Positions 30,376 through 35,681 of a DNA stretch of 35,681 nucleotides are shown here, piece after piece (within the stretch, counting starts at the first letter, position 1; each line of letters opens with the position of its first letter). Below the pieces are notes generated by a model that worked only from the letters and a program-made list of their open reading frames with translations, was not told the DNA's origin and ran no database searches. This stretch comes from Bacteroidota bacterium (GTDB lineage: Bacteria > Bacteroidota > Bacteroidia > Chitinophagales > Chitinophagaceae), in contig JAEZDR010000106.1 in assembly GCA_023433265.1 (NCBI GenBank), positions 1-35,681 on the forward strand. Reading direction: 5' to 3'. Both the position numbers and the translations under genes were made by a program.

Positions 30376-33147
30376 TTATTCAGTTACAAAGAGTGCCGTA
30401 TGCACCTTCTCCTTACCATTCATCTGTAGGATGTAAAAGCTTCCTCTAGGGAGGCTTGGAACATGTACGGATTGTATTGCAGCATCGCCTCCACAACTGA
30501 TTCTGCTTTCATAGCAAATTTGTCCGTTCGTTGTTACCACTCGTAAGGTGAACAATTCCTTTTCTTTTGTTTTTAAGAAAAACCTGACTTTGTTATTGTT
30601 TACCGGGTTTGGGAAAATCGTAAGCGCCCCCGCTTCACCTTGCACTGTTACAACTGCTATATTGCTATAAGTCTTGTTGCCATCTTTATTCAATACGGCA
30701 AGCCTGTAAAAGTTAGCGCCTTTAAACGGACTTTGATCTAAATGCTGATATCCACCAATTGGATTTGCCCCACTCTGTTTTGTCTCAATTGCTGAAAAGG
30801 TAATTCCATCTTTAGAACGTTCTACATCAAAGCTTGTCCATGCCGTCGCATTGATGGTGCTATTTAATCTTACCACTTCGTCTTGCAGTTTGGCGGATAA
30901 ATGTGTAGAGCTTGAAGGTAAAACGCTAGCACCTGTTAGGAGCCTTGCAATCCTGTTCCTGCCATAACCATTGATAGAGGTAAAGTCTCCCCCTATAACA
31001 AGTTTGCCTGATTGGTCGATCAAGCCCGTCCACACCGCATTATCAGGGCCGGTTCCTATGTCAAAGGTTAGGTCTAAAGATCCATCGCTGTTAAGCCTGG
31101 CAATTTTGTTACGGGGAATACCATTATAGGAAGTGAAGGAGCCAATTATTATTAGTTTGTCGCCAGCTTGTAAAATCTTTCTAATTCGGCCATTTGAACT
31201 ACTTCCACTGATATTGAAGCTGGCATCCAGACTGCCATTAATATTCAGCCTTACCAGATTTTTGACCGGTTGCCCATTATAAGATTCGAAACCGCCACCG
31301 ACAATTACTTTTCCATCGGTTAATACAGCAAAGGCGTCTACTGCAGAATTTGTACTGTTGAATCCAGCGCCTATGGAAAAAGTAGCATCTACTGTACCGT
31401 CTGTATTTAACCTTGCAATCCTATTTAGCGCAACATTATTATAGCTTGTAAACAGCCCCCCGATAAGGATCTTCCCGTTGGGTAACAACGCCGAGGAAAG
31501 CACCCAATCGCTCGTTCCTGAGCCAAAGTTAAAAGAGCTATCTAATGTGCCGTCGTTATTTAAGCGAAAGACCCCCATTTTATAAATGCTGTCGTAGATT
31601 AGGTGTTGACCGCTGATCAATATTTTATTGTCCGGTTGTACCAGTACATTATATGGGTAGAAAAGCCCCTTAAATTTGAAAGTTGAATCGACGGAGCCGT
31701 CTGTATTGAACCGGATAATTTTACTTGGTTCAAAGTTTCCGGTGACAATCTTGTTGCCTTGTGTTGCAACCGGTCCACTGCCGGGAAATACAGGCCTTTT
31801 TGGCTTGAAAATCGTATCAAGCATCCCGTCGGGTTTAATCCTCAACAAACAATATTTTGATTCACCGTTATACGCCTCAAAATTGCCAGAGACTATCAAA
31901 TTCCCGTCCTGTTGCACGGCCATGTGAAAGACACTACCAGTAGCTCCACTTCCAACCTGGTTGAAGGAATCATCCAGTTGCCCGTTTGGGTGCACCCTTG
32001 CAATGGATGGTTTGTAAGCACCGTTGTGCGTGCTGAACTCGCCCGCCAGCACAATTTTGCCATCAGGTTGAATAAACGATGTATAGGCAACGTCATAAGT
32101 GGGTAGATCATGATAAACGGCAAATGTAGAGTCACGGGTTCCGTTAGCGTTTAAACTTATAATTTTTGTTTGTAAAGAGTTTGACGAACCTGCCAATACT
32201 ATCTTACCATCATTTGCTATAGAAACCGAGCGCCACACATTGTTAGTATCTACAATTCCAGTTGAAAAGCTTGTATCCAGTGTTCCGTCGGTATTGAGTC
32301 TTGCAACCTGATATGTAGGTACGCCATTGAAGTTTAAAAAGTATCCGGTTACAACAAGTTTACCATCTGTTTGAAACTCTGCGGATATTGTTGGTTTATC
32401 AAAATGGTTTGCATTCGTAGTAAAGGTGGAATCGAGGCTGCCATTACTGTTGAACCTGCAAATTCTAGGATAAGGGACATCACCCACAAAGTAGTACCCG
32501 ACCGCTATGATTTTGCCATCTGGTTGGACCACGATTTTATTGATTATACCATCGAATCCTGCACCTGGGTTGAAGGAGTTATCTAAATTAGCCCAGGTAT
32601 CAATGCGCGCGATACTTTTCCTGGGGGTGCCCGAATAGTCAGTAAACTGGCCCCCTATTAGAATTTTGCCGTCTGGTTGCAGCGCTGTGGTATAAACCGT
32701 CCCATTAGGTCCGCTCGGCCATGGCGAAAAGCTGGCATCTAAAGTCCCGTCATTGTTAATCCGAGCAATACTTTGTCGATCAGCACCATTATATTTTGTA
32801 AAGTAGCCGCCAATAATTGCTTTACCATCCGGTTGAACCAAAACAGTTCTGCATGGCCCATTTGCACCTGTGCCAGGATCAAAGGTCTCGTCCAGCTGAC
32901 CGTTGGGTAGAAGCACAGCAACGCTTCTTCTTGAAAAGTTATCGTATTTCTGGAAGTGCCCCACTACTATGATCCTGCCGTCAAAGTTGGCGGCCGAAAA
33001 GATGGTGGGTCGAATACCCATGCCTTTGGAAAAACCTTCATCGCCTGGGTTGAATGTTAAATCCACGGCTCCCGGCTGGGCGAAAATGTTCGCAGATGTA
33101 AGATTAAGTGCTAGTGCGAGTGTGATAAGTAAACTTCTCATAAGCAT
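30376..33147 (-). CDS. secreted delta-60 repeat beta-propeller protein with T9SS sorting domain
   Basis: A 923-residue protein. A signal peptide (about 1-23) is followed by fourteen repeats of about 50 residues (about 27-750), each of the form V-x-x-DGKI-x-x-GG-F-x-x-YNG-x-x-x-x-IARL-N-x-DG-T-LD-x-x-F, the delta-60/DUF5122 repeat. Fourteen would suit two seven-bladed propellers. A fibronectin-III-like segment (DVERSKDGITF, about 780-790) comes next, then a C-terminal T9SS type A sorting domain (about 838-923, beginning TIFPNPVNN), which should route the protein through the type IX system to the cell surface. ATG 33147 or 33141 can start it. Likely roles are adhesion or polymer binding; no catalytic motif is seen. 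Confidence 0.88.
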   Translation of the reverse strand: MLMRSLLITLALALNLTSANIFAQPGAVDLTFNPGDEGFSKGMGIRPTIFSAANFDGRIIVVGHFQKYDNFSRRSVAVLLPNGQLDETFDPGTGANGPCRTVLVQPDGKAIIGGYFTKYNGADRQSIARINNDGTLDASFSPWPSGPNGTVYTTALQPDGKILIGGQFTDYSGTPRKSIARIDTWANLDNSFNPGAGFDGIINKIVVQPDGKIIAVGYYFVGDVPYPRICRFNSNGSLDSTFTTNANHFDKPTISAEFQTDGKLVVTGYFLNFNGVPTYQVARLNTDGTLDTSFSTGIVDTNNVWRSVSIANDGKIVLAGSSNSLQTKIISLNANGTRDSTFAVYHDLPTYDVAYTSFIQPDGKIVLAGEFSTHNGAYKPSIARVHPNGQLDDSFNQVGSGATGSVFHMAVQQDGNLIVSGNFEAYNGESKYCLLRIKPDGMLDTIFKPKRPVFPGSGPVATQGNKIVTGNFEPSKIIRFNTDGSVDSTFKFKGLFYPYNVLVQPDNKILISGQHLIYDSIYKMGVFRLNNDGTLDSSFNFGSGTSDWVLSSALLPNGKILIGGLFTSYNNVALNRIARLNTDGTVDATFSIGAGFNSTNSAVDAFAVLTDGKVIVGGGFESYNGQPVKNLVRLNINGSLDASFNISGSSSNGRIRKILQAGDKLIIIGSFTSYNGIPRNKIARLNSDGSLDLTFDIGTGPDNAVWTGLIDQSGKLVIGGDFTSINGYGRNRIARLLTGASVLPSSSTHLSAKLQDEVVRLNSTINATAWTSFDVERSKDGITFSAIETKQSGANPIGGYQHLDQSPFKGANFYRLAVLNKDGNKTYSNIAVVTVQGEAGALTIFPNPVNNNKVRFFLKTKEKELFTLRVVTTNGQICYESRISCGGDAAIQSVHVPSLPRGSFYILQMNGKEKVHTALFVTE

Positions 33148-33321
33148 AACAGTTGAATGCTAGAAACATGAGTATCTCTTATGCTGCGGAAAGTTTCTGT
33201 ACTAAATGTACGAAATCGTCGGACTTAAGAACATTAATTTTAAAAAGTGTTTACTGAGTGTAAGTTGATTAAGTGAGCTATTTCCAGAAAAGGCACCCGC
33301 TTCTTTTTGAACTGCCAAATG

Positions 33322-33774
33322 TTAATCCCATGTTTTAAGACTTAATCTCCACGTTCCTCTGAAGATATCTTGTATGGTTAAGTACTCGCCTTGATGGTAT
33401 ATGTCTAACCTGATTTCCCAACCTCCAGAAAACTCTTCCGAACGGTAGTTGAACCAACCTTCGTAAACAACATCGTAGGGAATACCTTCATCAATGTGAG
33501 TGGCTCCATTATCATCCAGCCAGCTATAATAAGGATAGGACTTAGTGAAGCTGATGAAATTGCCCTGGACGAATCCTTTTACAACCGATGTTTCTCCATT
33601 AGCGGAAAAGCCATCCCAGTCTATTGCCTTTCCCTCGAAGCTATCATCATTTATCTTTTCGATAAATAGTCTAAACTCATCTTCTTTATCTTCCACAGCA
33701 GCAGCATAGCCCGACCCGTATTTGTAGAATCCCTGGTACTGGCCAACGGTGAGTAGTGGGTGATTGTGCGCCAT
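33322..33774 (-). CDS. hypothetical beta-rich protein, 150 aa
   Basis: No family recognised. It has no signal peptide and is rich in Gly, Asp, Tyr and Trp, with a run of alternating strands (GKAIDWDGFSANGETSVVKG and GNFISFTKSYPYYSW) and a C-terminal WRLSLKTWD. The pattern is that of a small all-beta domain, possibly a lipocalin-like or sugar-binding fold. Its start (ATG 33774) lies only 8 bp after the SDR stop, so it is likely co-transcribed with the dehydrogenase. Confidence 0.65.
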   Translation of the reverse strand: MAHNHPLLTVGQYQGFYKYGSGYAAAVEDKEDEFRLFIEKINDDSFEGKAIDWDGFSANGETSVVKGFVQGNFISFTKSYPYYSWLDDNGATHIDEGIPYDVVYEGWFNYRSEEFSGGWEIRLDIYHQGEYLTIQDIFRGTWRLSLKTWD

Positions 33775-33782
33775 TGTGTAAT

Positions 33783-34538
33783 CTATTCCTTATAAAAATA
33801 ATTCGCACTAGCCTGCGCCAGTGGCGTAATCTCCAGGTCGTTAATACATACATGCGGGGGGAGGGTAGCACAGTAATACACCACATTGGCCACATCCTCA
33901 GCCGATAAGGCTTTATACCCCTGGTAAACACCCTTTGCCTTTTCTGCATCTCCTTTAAAACGTACCAGCGAGAACTCTGTTTCCGCAGCACCGGGATTGA
34001 TATTGGTAACTTTTATCTTGTGCGGAAGCAGGTCTATGCGTTGTGCCTTGCCTAAAGCGTCCACCGCATACTTGCTGGCGCAGTACACATTACCATATTG
34101 ATACACTTCTTTGCCGGCAATAGAACCCATATTGATGATGTGACCTTGCTTGCGGGCAATCATATAAGGAACTACAGCCTTTGACACATACAAGAGGCCC
34201 TTGACGTTAGTATCCAGCATTCTTTCCCAGTCGTCCATGTCAGCCGCATCAAAGGGGTCCCTGCCCACGGCAAGCCCTGCATTGTTTACTAATACGTCTA
34301 TGTTTTTCCATTCGTCAGGTAAATTGTTGAAAGCTGTAAATACAGCCTCTTTCTGCCTTACGTCGAGGCAGATGCTCATTACATTTACACCTTTCTGTTC
34401 CAGCGCCTGCTTCACTTCCTCCAGCCTTTCCTTTCTTCTGCCGGTAATAATAAGGTTCCACTTATTGACTGCAAACACTTCAGCAATAGCCTTCCCAAAG
34501 CCTGAAGTTGCTCCTGTTACAACAATCGTTTTGCTCAT
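33783..34538 (-). CDS. short-chain dehydrogenase/reductase (YdfG-like)
   Basis: 251 residues from ATG 34538; a longer frame reaches 34658, but its extra N-terminus lacks family resemblance and overlaps the divergent hydrolase. The classical SDR features are the cofactor site TGATSGFG near residue 8, NNAG near 85, and the catalytic YCASK. The sequence belongs to the YdfG/serine-dehydrogenase-like group, whose members oxidise 3-hydroxy acids or amino-acid alcohols with NADP, but the substrate is not determined. A -7-like box lies 5 nt before the ATG. Confidence 0.92.
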   Translation of the reverse strand: MSKTIVVTGATSGFGKAIAEVFAVNKWNLIITGRRKERLEEVKQALEQKGVNVMSICLDVRQKEAVFTAFNNLPDEWKNIDVLVNNAGLAVGRDPFDAADMDDWERMLDTNVKGLLYVSKAVVPYMIARKQGHIINMGSIAGKEVYQYGNVYCASKYAVDALGKAQRIDLLPHKIKVTNINPGAAETEFSLVRFKGDAEKAKGVYQGYKALSAEDVANVVYYCATLPPHVCINDLEITPLAQASANYFYKE

Positions 34539-34543
34539 AGTTG

Positions 34544-34551
34544 CAAAGTAA
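34544..34551 (-). promoter_or_regulatory. possible -7 box of the SDR gene
   Basis: The minus strand reads TTACTTTG, one mismatch from TAnnTTTG, ending 5 nt before the ATG at 34538. A -33 box at the normal spacing was not seen. Confidence 0.3.
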
Positions 34552-34613
34552 AACCCTAATGATTGAGAATTAACTGATACATTGACGCTATAAACCGCTT
34601 TTTTTGCACAGTT

Positions 34614-35408
34614 ATGGAAAAGACTTTTGCTTTTAAGGATGCCCATATCAATTATCATTTGCAGGGCGAGGGAAAAACGCTATTGCTGGTACATGGCTTT
34701 GGCGAAACCTCAAAGATTTGGCAGCAACAGGCTGCTTACCTGAGTAAATATTTCCGGGTAATTACCCCTGATGTTCCCGGTTCCGGAAGGTCAACGATGT
34801 TGAAGGATGGACTGGTTAAGATAGAAGATTATGCTGAGTGTATGTACGCCTTGCTGCAGGAAGAAAAGGTAGAAAAATGTGTAATGATAGGTCATAGCAT
34901 GGGCGGGTATATTACGCTTGCCTTTGCTGACAGGTTTCCTGGTATGCTTGAAGGTTTTGGATGGGTAAACTCCACCGCCTTTGCCGATAATGAAGAAAAG
35001 GTGAAGAACAGGCAAAGGGGTATAGAAATGATGAAGGAGTACGGGGGTTATGCTTTCTTGAAGAGTATTATTCCCGGCTTGTTTGGAAAGCAATTTAAAG
35101 AAGCACACCCTGAGGTGATAGATAAACTAATAGAGGAAGGTCATGCCTTTGAAACGGAAGCATTGATACAATACTATACTGCCATGCAAATGCGGCCCGA
35201 CAGAACGCACGTATTAAAAGCTGCAACCGTTCCGGTGCTCATTGTAGCAGGAGAGGAGGATGGTGCAGCTCCGCTTCAGGATGTATTGCAACAGGCACAC
35301 CTTGCCAATACCACTCATTTTCACCTGCTGGACAAGGTGGGGCACATGAGTATGCTGGAAGCGCCGGATGAAGTGAATGAGTTTGTGAGGAAAGTGATTA
35401 GTGGATAG
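34614..35408 (+). CDS. alpha/beta hydrolase
   Basis: A 264-residue cytosolic protein of the alpha/beta-hydrolase fold. The oxyanion stretch VHGFG (26-30), the nucleophile elbow GHSMGG with Ser 95, the acid D216 in GEEDGAAP and the base H244 in KVGHMSMLEAP complete the Ser-Asp-His triad. It resembles the short lipase/esterase or C-C-bond hydrolase group without a distinct cap, so the substrate is open. It is divergent from the SDR gene; 75 bp separate the two start codons. Confidence 0.93.
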   Translation: MEKTFAFKDAHINYHLQGEGKTLLLVHGFGETSKIWQQQAAYLSKYFRVITPDVPGSGRSTMLKDGLVKIEDYAECMYALLQEEKVEKCVMIGHSMGGYITLAFADRFPGMLEGFGWVNSTAFADNEEKVKNRQRGIEMMKEYGGYAFLKSIIPGLFGKQFKEAHPEVIDKLIEEGHAFETEALIQYYTAMQMRPDRTHVLKAATVPVLIVAGEEDGAAPLQDVLQQAHLANTTHFHLLDKVGHMSMLEAPDEVNEFVRKVISG

Positions 35409-35420
35409 GAGGCAGATGGT

Positions 35421-35455
35421 CATAGATATTAGTACATAGATATTAGTACATAGAC
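35421..35455. repeat. 14-bp tandem repeat, 2.5 copies
   Basis: CATAGATATTAGTA is repeated directly (35421-35434 and 35435-35448), followed by a partial third copy (CATAGAC), directly after the hydrolase gene. Confidence 0.85.
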
Positions 35456-35465
35456 AGGAAGGGGA

Positions 35466-35509
35466 GTTAATCATTGCCCGTCATCCTGAGCGAAGCCTTG
35501 ACGCAGGAG
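35466..35509. repeat. dispersed intergenic repeat, copy 1
   Basis: A 44-bp element whose second copy starts at 35638. Its core GTCATCCTGAGCGAAGC and the downstream GCGAAGTCGAAGGATC (35512-35527) are a word set I know as a widespread intergenic repeat in several bacterial phyla. It can fold on itself through TCCTG/CAGGA. Confidence 0.8.
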
Positions 35510-35637
35510 AGGCGAAGTCGAAGGATCTTTCTCTCTCTGATAACGAGCGTATGGGAACGAATGGGAATTATCTGGCATTAGCTGCCATTAACCGGAACGA
35601 ACAGCATTCACTATTCACCGCCAGCGTTCTCTATCTA

Positions 35638-35681
35638 GTTAATCACTGCGCGTCATCCTGAGCGAAGCCTCGACGCAGGAG
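35638..35681. repeat. dispersed intergenic repeat, copy 2, cut by the window edge
   Basis: It differs from the copy at 35466-35509 in three positions over 44 bp (C for T, G for C, C for T) and begins with the same GTTAATCA. The window ends before its GAAGGATC part. Confidence 0.8.

Noticed and set aside
1071..35681. tRNA or other structured RNA genes besides rnpB
   Set aside because: I saw no tRNA-type cloverleaf with GGTTCGA-like arms and no second known RNA; I cannot rule out weak ones by eye.

Overview
The window looks like a chromosomal segment of a Bacteroidota bacterium, most likely from the Chitinophagaceae or a close relative. The evidence is several Bacteroidota-type promoters (-7 box TAnnTTTG, once with a perfect TTTG at 19 bp), a type IX secretion C-terminal domain, a cysteine-free ribosomal protein L32, and many Bacteroidota-typical families (DUF3810, DUF3822 next to rsmD, DUF6122, DUF1573, OFA-type MFS). 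No phage, plasmid, transposase, CRISPR or tRNA was seen. Most of the window is core chromosome, with some accessory material in the intergenic stretches.

Layout. 1-1450: the 3' end of a LuxE-like acyltransferase gene, an unrecognised 97-aa gene and a very small KGG-like gene closed by a terminator. 1450-2290: a gene-poor stretch with two palindromes and an 11-bp tandem array, then the RNase P RNA gene (rnpB). 2408-5782: pta-ackA, the acetyl-CoA/acetate operon, with its terminator. 5881-8046: a Glu-rich protein of unknown function facing tdk, which overlaps ccmB. 8055-11051: a large secreted Asp-box beta-propeller protein. 11232-12271: a DUF892 ferritin-like protein with a basic tail and a DUF3606 protein. 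12990-14093: a DUF3810 membrane protein with HExxH. 14205-16332: DUF177 (yceD)-rpmF-plsX, then DUF6122. 16488-17146: a truncated-looking lipoprotein gene joined to a 5'-less LytTR domain. 17372-19300: a CvfB-like RNA-binding protein and DUF2891, convergent. 19354-22332: a small membrane protein, then rsmD, DUF3822 and a PLP aminotransferase, all on the minus strand. 22457-23934: two DUF1573 proteins and a DUF3592-like membrane protein. 24099-25432: a PepSY-like secreted protein and a glutamine-amidotransferase-like protein, convergent on a bidirectional terminator. 25433-26199: a gene-free stretch with a second, larger 11-bp tandem array. 26200-26817: a Spy-like protein. 26818-27568: a gene-free leader region with a palindrome, two strong hairpins and an intrinsic-terminator signature. 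27569-30286: an OFA-family MFS transporter and an outer-membrane porin. 30376-33147: a 923-aa delta-60-repeat propeller protein with a T9SS domain. 33322-35408: a hypothetical protein with an SDR dehydrogenase, and a divergent alpha/beta hydrolase. 35421-35681: short direct repeats and two copies of a dispersed intergenic repeat.

The most unusual items are: (1) two unrelated-sequence tandem arrays that share an exact 11-bp period; (2) the structured leader with a terminator hairpin upstream of the OFA transporter-porin pair, which could be an undescribed attenuator or small RNA; (3) the LytTR remnant joined to a lipoprotein gene; and (4) several genes whose -7 box sits only 4-5 nt from the start codon, predicting leaderless mRNAs. 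No complete new multi-gene system could be shown from the sequence alone.
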